Assembly: GCF_011801145.1 (NCBI RefSeq)
Contig: NZ_CP046172.1
Span: 9,796,001 to 9,860,000 of the forward strand
DNA: 64,000 nucleotides
Direction of reading: 5' to 3'
Origin: Nocardia arthritidis
GTDB taxonomy: Bacteria > Actinomycetota > Actinomycetes > Mycobacteriales > Mycobacteriaceae
Both the position numbers and the translations under genes were made by a program. The notes under the pieces are model-generated. The model was not told where the DNA came from and searched no databases. It saw nothing but the letters and a program-made list of their open reading frames with translations. Each line of letters starts with the position of its first letter. Position 1 is the stretch's first letter. Shown piece by piece: positions 34,340 to 43,294 of the stretch.

Positions 34340-37072
34340 GTGAATTCGCCCTACGAGACTTCCCCCTACGGCGATGAACCGCACGGCGGCCGTCCTTCGC
34401 GAAGCTCACAGCCGGGTCCCAATCCGCGTCAGGGTCCACCGCCCGGTATGCGCCCCGGCCCGCCGCCCGGCGGGCCGCGCCCTTTCGCCGGTGATCCGCG
34501 CGGACCACAGCCGCCGCGCAGGCCGGGCCCGCCCCCGCAGGGACGGCCGCCGCAGGGCCCCGGTCCACAGGGTCCGCGTCCGCAGTCGCAGAGCGGTCCA
34601 CAGGGCCGCCCGCCCCAGGGACGTCCACAGCCCGGCCCGCAGGGCACCCAGAAGATCGAACGCGGTTCGCTGAGCGAGGCCGTCAATCGGCGGTCCGGTC
34701 CGGCCACCGGCCCGCGCCCCGCGGCGGCGCGCCCCGGCACCGGAGAACGGCCCGCGGCGCGCCGCACCGAAAACGGCATGAACACCGGTGAGCGCAGGGC
34801 GCAGAGCGGCCCGCCATCGGGTCCGCCGCCCCGACGCGGGAACGGCGGCAGCGGCGGCTCGGGTGGTCCGGGCAAACGCGGTCCCGGGCAGCAGAAGAAG
34901 AAGTCGGCGTGGCGCTGGGTCCGCCGGGTCTGCTACGTCGGCCTGGCATTCGTTCTGGTCGGTGTCGTCGCGGGCGTTGTCGCCTACACGACTGTCCCGA
35001 TACCCCAGCCGGGCGATCTCAAAACCAATCAGGTGGCGTCGATTTTCGCCTCCGACGGCACCACGATCATCAGCAAAGTCGTTCCGAAGGACGGCAATCG
35101 GAGCGAGGTCTCGATCGACCAGATCCCGCCGCACGTACGCAACGCGGTGATCGCCGCCGAGGACCGGGACTTCTACACCAATCCCGGCTTCTCCATCAGC
35201 GGCTTCGTCCGCGCCGCCAGGGACAACATCCTCGGCCGGGAGAGCGCCGGTGGCGGTTCCACCATCACCCAGCAGTACGTGAAGAACGCGGTGGTCGGTG
35301 ACGAGCACTCGTATTCGCGGAAACTGCGCGAGCTGGTGATCTCGGCGAAGATGGCGAACAAGTGGAGCAAGGACCAGATCCTCGCGGCCTACCTGAACAC
35401 CATCTACTTCGGTCGCGGCGCCTACGGCATCGATGCCGCGTCGAAGGCCTACTTCAACAAGCCCGTCAACGAGCTGACGCTGCCCGAGGGCGCGGTGCTC
35501 GCCGCGGTTATCCGGTCGCCATCCGGCCTGGATCCGGAGAAGAATCCGGATGGTGCCAAGGATCGCTGGAACTATGTGCTCGACGGCATGGTGCAGGGCG
35601 GCTCACTCTCTGCGGCCGATCGGCAGAAGCAGCAGTTCCCGCAGGTGGTGCCCGCCGCGCAGACCAGCGACAAGACGCTGGACTCAGGTCCCGAGGGCCT
35701 GATCAAACAGCAAGTGCTGACCGAACTTTCGGCGGCCGGTATCAGCGAGCAGCAGCTGAACCAGGCGGGCCTGCAGATCACCACGACAATCGATCCGAAG
35801 GCGCAGCAGGCAGCGGTCGACGCGGCCCGCAAGGTGATGGACGGCGAACCCGAAAAACTCCGCACCGGAGTCGTTTCGGTGGATCCGCACACCGGCGCGG
35901 TTCGCGCCTACTACGGCGGTGAGAACGGCCAGGGCTGGGACTTCGCCGGTGCGCCGCTGCAGCCGGGTTCCTCGTTCAAGGTGTTCGGTTTGGCCGAGAA
36001 CCTGGCCGAGGGCAAGCCGCTGTCGCAAATGTATGACAGCTCGCCGCTGCAGGTGCCCGGCGTCAAGATCACCAACGTCGCGAACGATCAGTGCGGCATG
36101 TGCACCATCGCCGAGGCCCTCAAGCGATCGCTGAACACCAGCTTCTACCGGATGGAAATGGAGATGCAGAACGGTTCGCAGAAGATCGCGGACATGGCGC
36201 ACAAGCTCGGCATCCCGGACACCATTCCGAAGTTCGGCAAGACGCTCGTCGAGCCCGACGGCGGCCCGCCGAACAACGGTATCGTGCTCGGCCAGTACCC
36301 GGTCCGCGTGCTCGACATGGCCTCGGCCTACGCGACTTTGGCGGCCTCCGGCATCTACCACGCGCCGCACTTCGTGCAGAAGGTGGTCACCGCCGACGGT
36401 CAAGTGCTGCTGGATCGCGGCGAGGTCGCCGGTGAGCGCCGCGTCGACGCGGCGGTCGCCGACAACGTCACCGACGCGATGAAGCCGATTGCCGCGTGGT
36501 CCAACAAGCACAACCTGGCCGGAAATCGCGATTCGGCAACCAAAACCGGCACCGCCCAGCTCAACGACACCGATGAGAACAAGGACGCCTGGATGGTCGG
36601 CTACACGCCGTCGCTGTCCACGGCGGTGTGGGTCGGCAGCACCGACAATACGAGGCTGCGAAACGCCAACGGCAGCATGATCTATGGCTCCGGCCTGCCC
36701 GCTGACATCTGGAAGGCCACCATGGACGGCGCGCTCAAGGGCACGCCGAACGAGACCTTCCCGAAGCCCGCCCCGATCAAGGGCCAGGCGGGCGTCCCGG
36801 CGTACACCGCGCCCTACACCCCGCCGTCCACCACCGAGCAGCCGATCCTGCCGCCGGTGATCAACCTGCCCCCGACCATCGATACGCCGTTCGGCCCGGT
36901 GCAAAACCCGTTCGCACCACCGCAACAGCGACAGAACCCGCAGCCGGAACCGCAACGCTCCCAATCGCACGAGCCCGACCCGGGCCCGCTGCCGGGTCAG
37001 CCGATCGCGCCACCGGACGGTGGGCAACCGACTGCGACGGGCGCACCGAAGCCATCCACCAGTAACCGGTAG
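34340..37072 (+). CDS. ponA1: Class A penicillin-binding protein PonA1
   Basis: A 910-residue bifunctional murein synthase. About 190 residues of Pro/Gly/Gln/Arg-rich cytoplasmic tail precede one transmembrane helix. The GT51 domain contains VIAAEDRDFYTNPG and GGGSTITQQYVKNAV. The transpeptidase domain carries GSSFK, SLN and KTGTA, and a long Pro-rich extracellular tail follows. The location after DUF5318 and before the GT87 gene matches M. tuberculosis ponA1, so this is taken as the orthologue and the copy at 28547 as its paralogue. GTG 34340 has GGAG 9 nt upstream; the ATG 34325 has no ribosome-binding site. Confidence 0.95.
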   Translation: MNSPYETSPYGDEPHGGRPSRSSQPGPNPRQGPPPGMRPGPPPGGPRPFAGDPRGPQPPRRPGPPPQGRPPQGPGPQGPRPQSQSGPQGRPPQGRPQPGPQGTQKIERGSLSEAVNRRSGPATGPRPAAARPGTGERPAARRTENGMNTGERRAQSGPPSGPPPRRGNGGSGGSGGPGKRGPGQQKKKSAWRWVRRVCYVGLAFVLVGVVAGVVAYTTVPIPQPGDLKTNQVASIFASDGTTIISKVVPKDGNRSEVSIDQIPPHVRNAVIAAEDRDFYTNPGFSISGFVRAARDNILGRESAGGGSTITQQYVKNAVVGDEHSYSRKLRELVISAKMANKWSKDQILAAYLNTIYFGRGAYGIDAASKAYFNKPVNELTLPEGAVLAAVIRSPSGLDPEKNPDGAKDRWNYVLDGMVQGGSLSAADRQKQQFPQVVPAAQTSDKTLDSGPEGLIKQQVLTELSAAGISEQQLNQAGLQITTTIDPKAQQAAVDAARKVMDGEPEKLRTGVVSVDPHTGAVRAYYGGENGQGWDFAGAPLQPGSSFKVFGLAENLAEGKPLSQMYDSSPLQVPGVKITNVANDQCGMCTIAEALKRSLNTSFYRMEMEMQNGSQKIADMAHKLGIPDTIPKFGKTLVEPDGGPPNNGIVLGQYPVRVLDMASAYATLAASGIYHAPHFVQKVVTADGQVLLDRGEVAGERRVDAAVADNVTDAMKPIAAWSNKHNLAGNRDSATKTGTAQLNDTDENKDAWMVGYTPSLSTAVWVGSTDNTRLRNANGSMIYGSGLPADIWKATMDGALKGTPNETFPKPAPIKGQAGVPAYTAPYTPPSTTEQPILPPVINLPPTIDTPFGPVQNPFAPPQQRQNPQPEPQRSQSHEPDPGPLPGQPIAPPDGGQPTATGAPKPSTSNR

Positions 37073-37083
37073 CCTCGGATGAC

Positions 37084-38817
37084 GTGACCGATCAGCAACT
37101 GGCGGATCAGCGGATGGATGGGGGCGTGCCGCGGGACGTCGTGTTGTCGGCGGATGGGCGGCGGTACGCCTCGCCGGGACCGTTGGCGGCGGATCTGCGG
37201 TCGGCCGATGCGCGAGATCGGCCGAGCCGCAACGATTCCGTGACGGCGCAGCTGAGCAACGTCATCGGCGGGCCGGTCGGCGAGCACGCGCTGATCGGGC
37301 GGGCCAGGTTCTGGACACCGATGCGGGTGCTGTTCCTGTTCACGGTGGTGTTCCTGGCCTTCGGCTGGTTCGGTAAGGCCGGCTGCATCCAGCAGACCAG
37401 CACGGGGAACGGCACTTTGACGCTCGACTGGAACAACGGGCGTCAATACACCGCCATGTGCTATTCGGACACCGTGCCGCTCTACGGCGCCGAGCGGTTG
37501 AACGAGGGCGCGTTCCCGTACAAGAAGAGCTGGGTCGAGAAGGACACCGACGGCACCGTGGAGACCAGGTACATGGAGTACCCGGTGCTTTCCGGTCTGT
37601 ACCAATACTTTTCGATGCGGGTGGCCAAGGCGTGGGACGCGTCGCCGCTGCCGGGCGCGCTGCAGGTGGTCATCTATTTCAATGTGGTGGCCTTCGGGTT
37701 GGCGCTGGCCTGGCTGGTGACGGTCTGGGCGTCGGCGCTGCTGTCCGGGCGGCGGGTGTGGGATGCCGCGCTGGTCGCCTGCTCACCGCTGGTGATCGTG
37801 CATATCTTCACCAATTTCGACGCGCTGGCAACGGCTTTCGCGGCCACCGGCCTGCTCGCCTGGGCGCGCAGGCGCCCGCTGCTGGCCGGGATGCTGCTCG
37901 GACTCGGCGGCGCGGCGAAGCTGTATCCGCTGCTGCTGCTGGGTCCGATCGTGGTGCTGTGCCTGCGCGCCGATCCGATGGAAGACACCTGGAACGCGAA
38001 ACTCGCGCTGCGGCTTCGTGATATCGACAGCCTGGCCGCACTGCGGCAGTGGCTGCGCGAAACCCCTTACCGCACCGCGCTGCTCACCGCCCGCCCGCTG
38101 GGCGCCGCACTGCTCACCGTCGGCGCGGCCATGGCCACCTGGGTCGCGGTGAACCTGCCCATCGCCGTGCTCTACCGTCCCGGCTGGCAGGAGTTCTTCC
38201 GGCTCAACACCACTCGGCACGCCGATCCGGATTCGGTGTACAACGTCATCACCTCGTTCACCGGCTGGTCCGGCTTCGACGGCAGCCTCACCCATGCCGA
38301 GCCGCCGACCATCCTGAACGTGGTGTCGCTGCTGGTCTTCCTCACCGCCTGCGCACTGATCGCCTACATCGGGCTCACCGCGTCGCGCCGTCCACGGCTG
38401 GCCCAGCTGGGTTTCCTGGTGGTGGCCGCCTTCCTGCTGACCAACAAGGTGTGGAGCCCGCAGTATTCGCTGTGGCTGGTGCCGCTGGCCGTACTCGCGC
38501 TGCCCCACCGGCGAATCCTGTTGGCGTGGATGACGATCGATGCCCTGGTGTGGGTGCCGCGAATGTTCTACTACCTCGGCATCGACAAAAAGGGCCTGCC
38601 CGAGCAGTGGTTCACCGGCACCGTCGCCCTGCGCGACCTGGCGGTAATCGGCCTGTGCGCCTTGGTAGTCCGCCAGATCTACCGACCGGAGGAGGATCTG
38701 GTGCGCCGCGACTTCGTCGACGACCCGGTCGGCGGCATCGTCGACCGCGCCCCCGACCCCCAGCGCCCATGGCTCCCTGAACCCCTGCGCCCCAGGGAAA
38801 CGTTCGCCCGCGCCTGA
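37084..38817 (+). CDS. GT87-family membrane glycosyltransferase (Rv0051-like)
   Basis: A 577-residue polytopic protein with about ten or more transmembrane segments. It has a cytoplasmic N-terminus and an early extracellular Asp/Glu-containing loop (YMEYPVLSGLYQYF) typical of the DUF2029/GT87 polyprenyl-phosphate-mannose-dependent transferases. NKVWSPQYSLWLVPL is another family mark. It begins 11 nt after ponA1, so they are cotranscribed, as in mycobacteria. It presumably adds mannose or another sugar to an envelope lipoglycan outside the membrane; the acceptor is unknown. Confidence 0.85.
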   Translation: MTDQQLADQRMDGGVPRDVVLSADGRRYASPGPLAADLRSADARDRPSRNDSVTAQLSNVIGGPVGEHALIGRARFWTPMRVLFLFTVVFLAFGWFGKAGCIQQTSTGNGTLTLDWNNGRQYTAMCYSDTVPLYGAERLNEGAFPYKKSWVEKDTDGTVETRYMEYPVLSGLYQYFSMRVAKAWDASPLPGALQVVIYFNVVAFGLALAWLVTVWASALLSGRRVWDAALVACSPLVIVHIFTNFDALATAFAATGLLAWARRRPLLAGMLLGLGGAAKLYPLLLLGPIVVLCLRADPMEDTWNAKLALRLRDIDSLAALRQWLRETPYRTALLTARPLGAALLTVGAAMATWVAVNLPIAVLYRPGWQEFFRLNTTRHADPDSVYNVITSFTGWSGFDGSLTHAEPPTILNVVSLLVFLTACALIAYIGLTASRRPRLAQLGFLVVAAFLLTNKVWSPQYSLWLVPLAVLALPHRRILLAWMTIDALVWVPRMFYYLGIDKKGLPEQWFTGTVALRDLAVIGLCALVVRQIYRPEEDLVRRDFVDDPVGGIVDRAPDPQRPWLPEPLRPRETFARA

Positions 38818-38956
38818 ATTCCGCAGGCATACGTATAGCGCGGCGGAAAGTACTTATACGCGACTGATTCGGGGCACCCCGGCGCGGAAATAACGTAGTT
38901 CCTGTCACCGAGACCGGGACACAAACCGCAGCTCAGAGCCCCGAAAGGATCTGAAA

Positions 38957-39313
38957 ATGAACGAGATCGTCGCCCAGTACCTGGAGGCATGGAACACCAC
39001 CGACGCCGCCGCCCGGCAGGCCGCCGTCGCCCGGGTGTTCACCGAGGACGCCGGCTACGTCGACCCGCTGATGGCCGTCAACGGGCACGCCGAGATCGAC
39101 GCGGGCATCGCCGCCGCGCAGGCCCAGTTCCCCGGCCTGGTGTTCCGGCAGGCGGGCGCGGTCGACGGCCACCACGACCAGGTCCGCTTCACCTGGGAGC
39201 TGGGGCCGGCCGACGGCCCGGCCATCGTGGTCGGCTTCGATGTCGCCGTGCTCGAAAATGGCCGCATCGCAAAGGTTTACGGGTTCCTGGACAAGGTTCC
39301 CGCCGCCGCCTGA
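38957..39313 (+). CDS. SnoaL/NTF2-like protein
   Basis: A 118-residue cone-shaped NTF2-like domain: MNEIVAQYLEAWNTTDAAAR, FTEDAGYVDPLM, then RFTWELGPADGPAIVVGFDVAVLENGRIAKVYGF (in part). Such proteins are ester-shuffling cyclases, isomerases or ligand binders; no catalytic pair can be assigned. AAAGGATCTGAAA precedes the ATG. It is followed 97 nt later by a small membrane protein gene in the same direction. Confidence 0.82.
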   Translation: MNEIVAQYLEAWNTTDAAARQAAVARVFTEDAGYVDPLMAVNGHAEIDAGIAAAQAQFPGLVFRQAGAVDGHHDQVRFTWELGPADGPAIVVGFDVAVLENGRIAKVYGFLDKVPAAA

Positions 39314-39410
39314 CCGGCCCCGGCGCAGCTCTGCGCCCTGGGCCGGGTTGTCCGGCAACGCAATCCGGCCCGCGGGCGCCCGATCCACTTCATCTTTCGA
39401 GGAATACGTC

Positions 39411-39827
39411 ATGACCGCCACCACCGGCTACCTGTCCACCCTGCTCGCCCCCGGCCAGCTTCTGCTCCGCCTTTCGCTGCGCCTCGACGCCGTCGTCACC
39501 ACCGTCAACGGCCTCGCGTACCTGGCGCTGGCGAAGCCGCTGGAATCGTTGCTCGGCCTCGACGCCGGGATCGGCATCCCCGTCGGCATCTTCCTGACCA
39601 TCTACGGCATCGCCGTCGCACTGACCAGCGCGCCTGCCACCATCAACCACACCGCGGCCCGCGTGGTCGCCTCGGGTAACGCGGCATGGGTGGTGCTCTC
39701 CCTGGTGGCGCTCGGCGAGGGTGCGCTCGATGTCAACCTCGTCGGCGGCGTGTGGACCGTATTGCAGGCGATCACCGTCGGCGCGTTCGCGGCACTGCAA
39801 TTCCTCGGCGTGCGCCGCGCCCGATGA
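39411..39827 (+). CDS. Small four-helix membrane protein, unknown function
   Basis: A 138-residue protein with four hydrophobic segments: around AVVTTVNGLAYLALA, IPVGIFLTIYGIAVALTSA, AARVVASGNAAWVVLSLVAL and GGVWTVLQAITVGAFAALQF. It ends with a short basic tail. ATG 39411 follows CGAGGA. It resembles small integral membrane proteins of unknown role in actinobacteria. It probably belongs to the same transcript as the NTF2-like gene and is closed by a strong hairpin. Confidence 0.75.
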   Translation: MTATTGYLSTLLAPGQLLLRLSLRLDAVVTTVNGLAYLALAKPLESLLGLDAGIGIPVGIFLTIYGIAVALTSAPATINHTAARVVASGNAAWVVLSLVALGEGALDVNLVGGVWTVLQAITVGAFAALQFLGVRRAR

Positions 39828-39848
39828 TCGGCCATCCACAAACGGAAT

Positions 39849-39896
39849 ACGCGCGAATGCGGCACCGGACCACGCTCCGGTGCCGCGTTCGCGCGT
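39849..39896 (+). terminator. 21-bp hairpin after the small membrane protein gene
   Basis: The arms begin ACGCGCGAATGCGGCACCGG and pair over 21 positions with one G-T wobble around CCACGC. It marks the boundary before the Ter region. Confidence 0.75.
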
Positions 39897-40084
39897 ATCG
39901 GCGAATCGTCGGCCGACCGCCGTCCGAATACCTGGAAACCGGGATGTTTGCCGAGGGCGCGGAACGGGAATCCAGCGAATTCTTCGGATACCGAACTGCG
40001 TAGCGCCGTCCCGACGAACTCTGTCGGTGACCTTTACGCGACGTAGAGTGGCAGTCGAACGCACCGACAAGCGAAGGGTCGAAC

Positions 40085-41455
40085 TTGTCCGCAACACTCG
40101 TCAAGGGCCAGAACGGTCCGCTGACCGTATCCGACGTGGTGATCTCCGTTCAGTTGGCCGCGCCGGCGGATTTGTCCGCGCTGCTGGTCACCGAGCGGGG
40201 CAAGGTCCGATCCGATGCCGACTTCGTCTTCTACAACCAGCCCTCCGGCCCCGGCGTGAACCTGCTGCCCGCCGTCGCCGGGCAACCGACCTCGCTCGCG
40301 ATATCGCTGAACTCGGTGCCGCCGGATATCGATCAGATCCGCGCCGTCGTCACCCTCGACGACAGCACCAGCAATTTCGGCCGTTTCCCCGCACCGGTCG
40401 CGCATGTGGCGAATTCGGTGGGCGAGGTGCTCTACGAATACCGGATCGAGGGTTTGACGAGCGAATCGATCGTCATCGCGCTGGAAGTGTATCGGCGGCA
40501 AGGCGGTTGGAAGGTGCGCGCGGTCGGGCAAGGCTACGCGGGCGGATTCGCCGCGCTGGTCACCGATCACGGCGTCAAGGTCGACGAGGCGCCATCGCAG
40601 TCGGGCTATCCCGCACCGAGTTATCCGGCCCAGCAGGACTATCCGACCCAGCAGGCACCCAACTATCCGCCGCCCGCGCCCGCCTACCCGCCGCAGGTGC
40701 CCCAATATGCCCCTGCCACCGGTTATCCGCCGCCCGGCCCCGGCTATCCGCCGCAGGCGCCGGGGTATCCGCCGCAGGGGCAAGGCTATCCGCCACAGGG
40801 ACAGGGCTATCCGTCACAGGGACAGGGTTATCCACCGCAGGGGCAGCAGCGCCCCGGCGACCTCATCGGATCCCATCCGGTCAGCCTGACGAAGGGCCAG
40901 CAGGTCACCCTCCGCAAGGAGGGTGGCGCCGCGCTGACCTTCGTCAAGATGGGCCTCGGCTGGGATCCCGTGCGCACCAAGATGTTCAGCAACCGCACCG
41001 TCGATATCGATCTCGACGCGTCGGTGGTGATGTTCGCCGATATGAACCTGGTCGATGTCTGCTACTACGGCCAGCTGACCTCCAAGGACGGCTCGATCCG
41101 GCATCAGGGCGACAACCTGACCGGTGAGGGCGAGGGCGACGACGAGACGATCCTCGTCGATCTCACCCGCGTTTCGGCGCATGTGAACACGCTGCTGTTC
41201 ATCGTCACCTCCTACAAGGGGCACACCTTCGAACAGGTGCAGAACGCCTACTGCCGCATGGTCGACGGCGTCACCAACGCCGAGTTGGCCAGGTATTCGC
41301 TGGCGGGCGGTATGCCGTTCACCGCCATCGCGATGTCGAAGGTCTACCGGGTCGGCAACGACTGGAAACTGCAGGCGCTCGGCGAGGGCTTCCACGCCAA
41401 ACATCCGGGCGAGGCGGTGCCCCAGCTCGGGCGGTTCCTCGGCTCCGGCCGCTGA
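40085..41455 (+). CDS. Double TerD-domain protein with Pro/Tyr/Gln repeat linker
   Basis: A 456-residue protein starting at TTG after GAAGG. Residues 1-168 form a TerD-like domain (LEVYRRQGGWKVRAVGQGYAGG) that lacks the usual acidic calcium sites. Residues 170-256 are a low-complexity linker with GYPPQGQ heptads. Residues 260-456 form a second TerD domain with both calcium-binding motifs, VDIDLDAS and HQGDNLTGEGEGDDE. TerD proteins are cytoplasmic calcium-binding stress proteins linked to tellurite, phage and oxidant resistance. The linker resembles those of phase-separating or membrane-associated proteins, an inference only. Confidence 0.9.
   Translation: MSATLVKGQNGPLTVSDVVISVQLAAPADLSALLVTERGKVRSDADFVFYNQPSGPGVNLLPAVAGQPTSLAISLNSVPPDIDQIRAVVTLDDSTSNFGRFPAPVAHVANSVGEVLYEYRIEGLTSESIVIALEVYRRQGGWKVRAVGQGYAGGFAALVTDHGVKVDEAPSQSGYPAPSYPAQQDYPTQQAPNYPPPAPAYPPQVPQYAPATGYPPPGPGYPPQAPGYPPQGQGYPPQGQGYPSQGQGYPPQGQQRPGDLIGSHPVSLTKGQQVTLRKEGGAALTFVKMGLGWDPVRTKMFSNRTVDIDLDASVVMFADMNLVDVCYYGQLTSKDGSIRHQGDNLTGEGEGDDETILVDLTRVSAHVNTLLFIVTSYKGHTFEQVQNAYCRMVDGVTNAELARYSLAGGMPFTAIAMSKVYRVGNDWKLQALGEGFHAKHPGEAVPQLGRFLGSGR
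40742..40846 (+). repeat. Five tandem 21-bp units coding GYPPQGQ heptads
   Basis: In-frame repeat inside the TerD linker: GYPPQAP, GYPPQGQ, GYPPQGQ, GYPSQGQ, GYPPQGQ. The units are near identical at DNA level, so copy number may vary between strains. Confidence 0.85.
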
Positions 41456-41488
41456 GCACACCGGGTGCGAAAACGGGGGATCAGCAAG

Positions 41489-43057
41489 ATGATTCAGCTC
41501 GCGGCGGGCCAGAACACCCGGCTCACCGCCGATACGCTCCAATTCAGTGCGAAAGCCGATGTGGCGCTGGATGTTTCGGCGCTGGTGGTGGCGCCGAACT
41601 TCCAGGTGTTCGACTCCGACGATTTCGTCTTCTACAACCAGCCGCAGGCCGCGGGAGTGCGTCTCACCGATGACGGCATAGTCGTCCGGTTGAGCGAGAT
41701 CCGGGCGGATGCCCGGGCGGTGTTGCTGGTGGTGAGCGTCGATCCGGACGCACCGCCGCGCGAATACGGGCTCGGCACCATCACCGCGACTTTGGCCGAA
41801 AAGGATTCGGTGCTCGCGGAATTCGTCACCACACCGGCCTTCGGGGAAACGGCGCTGATCTGCCTGGAGGTATACCGCCGCGGGGACGAATGGAAGCTGC
41901 GCGCCGTCGGGCAGGGGTATTCCGGCGGGTTGGCGGTGCTGCTCACCGCGCACGGCGTCGAGGTGGAAGACGCGTCGGGTCAGCCGACCGGTGGTGAATA
42001 TATCGGCGCGACAACACATTCCGAGTCACAGGTGCTGACGGCGCCGAATGCGTCGTTCGAGGTCGACCACGGCCTGGAGCGGCTGTGGATGATCTTCGAG
42101 GACGCGGCCCGCTCCGCCGCCGCCCTGGTGTCGGCCCGCGACTTCGCCGAACGCAGGCTCGACGACGAATTGTCCGCGGCGGTGGCCGATCCCGCCGTCA
42201 GGAACTCCCCGGCCGCGGCGAGCGCCAGGCAGGCGGCGCAGCAGCGCTGCGACGAGCTCATCGTCATCGCCGAACGCAACCATCTCACCGACAGCCACCA
42301 GCTGATGCGTGAGCTCGCCGCCGCCGATCGAATCCTGCCGCCCGCCTTGGCATCCTGGGACGCACCGACCTGGGACGGTCCGCACGCCGCCGCCGACGGC
42401 ATCCGGCTCGGCGAGCTCTACGCACCCGACCGGGGACAGCTGCGGGTGCCCTACTGCGTGCCGGTACCGCTCACCCGTCCGCTGTGGATCGACAGCGAAT
42501 CCTCCGCCGCGGTCGCGCCAGTGGTCGGCGCGCTGCTGGCCCGGCTGCTCGCCGCGACACCGGATCGGCGCACGCTGCTCGACATCGTCGACCTGAGCCG
42601 CGCCTTCACCGGCCTCACCGAATTACTCGCCCCGGCGCTGAACGGCCCGCCGATAACCGAATTCGGCGATATCTCGCCCCGGTTGCAGGCGCTGGCCGAC
42701 GCCGCTGAGCTCGCCGAATTGGCCTACACCAGCGGCGGTTTCACCCCGCCGATGGATCATCGGGTGCTGCTGCTCGCCGATTTCCCGCACGGTTACGTGT
42801 CATCGGATATCCGCCGATTCGCCGGACTGATGGTCCGCGGCGAGCTGATCGGGCTGTCCACCATCATCATCGGCCCCGACGAATCCGATTCCGACGACGC
42901 GACATTGGCCGGGCTCGCCCGATCCTGCCGCCACCTCCCGACCACCGGCGCCACCCCGCTTTTCGATCCGTGGACCGGCAGCCCGTGGCTGCTCGACCTG
43001 GATATTCTGCCCCGCGAACCGGGTCGTCAAGCGAAGCTGCTGCGCCACAACCACTGA
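41489..43057 (+). CDS. TerD-domain protein with degenerate FtsK-like C-terminal part
   Basis: A 522-residue protein. Residues 1-165 are a TerD-like domain (LEVYRRGDEWKLRAVGQGYSGG) closest to the N-terminal domain of the preceding protein and also lacking its calcium motifs. A helical segment (about 185-280) follows. The last 240 residues resemble the FtsK/SpoIIIE-like ATPase modules of actinobacterial Ter loci: a strand-helix LLARLLAATPDRRTLLDIVD and HRVLLLADFPHGYVSSD, but no GKS/T Walker A is visible. It may be a structural partner of a DNA-processing complex. ATG 41489 is preferred over GTG 41465. Confidence 0.75.
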   Translation: MIQLAAGQNTRLTADTLQFSAKADVALDVSALVVAPNFQVFDSDDFVFYNQPQAAGVRLTDDGIVVRLSEIRADARAVLLVVSVDPDAPPREYGLGTITATLAEKDSVLAEFVTTPAFGETALICLEVYRRGDEWKLRAVGQGYSGGLAVLLTAHGVEVEDASGQPTGGEYIGATTHSESQVLTAPNASFEVDHGLERLWMIFEDAARSAAALVSARDFAERRLDDELSAAVADPAVRNSPAAASARQAAQQRCDELIVIAERNHLTDSHQLMRELAAADRILPPALASWDAPTWDGPHAAADGIRLGELYAPDRGQLRVPYCVPVPLTRPLWIDSESSAAVAPVVGALLARLLAATPDRRTLLDIVDLSRAFTGLTELLAPALNGPPITEFGDISPRLQALADAAELAELAYTSGGFTPPMDHRVLLLADFPHGYVSSDIRRFAGLMVRGELIGLSTIIIGPDESDSDDATLAGLARSCRHLPTTGATPLFDPWTGSPWLLDLDILPREPGRQAKLLRHNH

Positions 43058-43111
43058 CCGCGCCGGAAAAATCAGTGGAACCGGCCGGTACCGTCGCCGT
43101 AGCCTGCGGCT

Positions 43112-43276
43112 ATGAGTATCGAAACAAATGCGGGAGCCGGGGTGAGCCGCAACCTCGCCGCCGAGCGATGTCCGAAATGCGGTGTGAAAATGCGGTTCGG
43201 TGACGAACCATGCCCGCGCTGTGCGGGTCGGGGCGATCTGATCATCGAGCGCCCCGCCATCTGGTTCGTCCGCTGA
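43112..43276 (+). CDS. 54-residue zinc-ribbon protein
   Basis: A short ATG frame of 55 codons starting 54 nt after the FtsK-like TerD gene. Two CxxC knuckles, ERCPKCGVKMRFG and EPCPRCAGRGD, separated by 12 residues, define a zinc ribbon, followed by LIIERPAIWFVR. The motif density makes chance unlikely. Such small ribbons act as nucleic-acid or protein adaptors. A GTG at 43142 would give a shorter version. It ends 18 nt before the convergent HAD gene stop. Its association with Ter genes is by position only. Confidence 0.65.
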   Translation: MSIETNAGAGVSRNLAAERCPKCGVKMRFGDEPCPRCAGRGDLIIERPAIWFVR

Positions 43277-43294
43277 ACGAACCGAAAGTTGTTG

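Noticed and set aside
40742..40846. CRISPR array
   Set aside because: The 21-bp repeats are contiguous, in frame, and encode GYPPQGQ heptads; there are no spacers and no cas genes.
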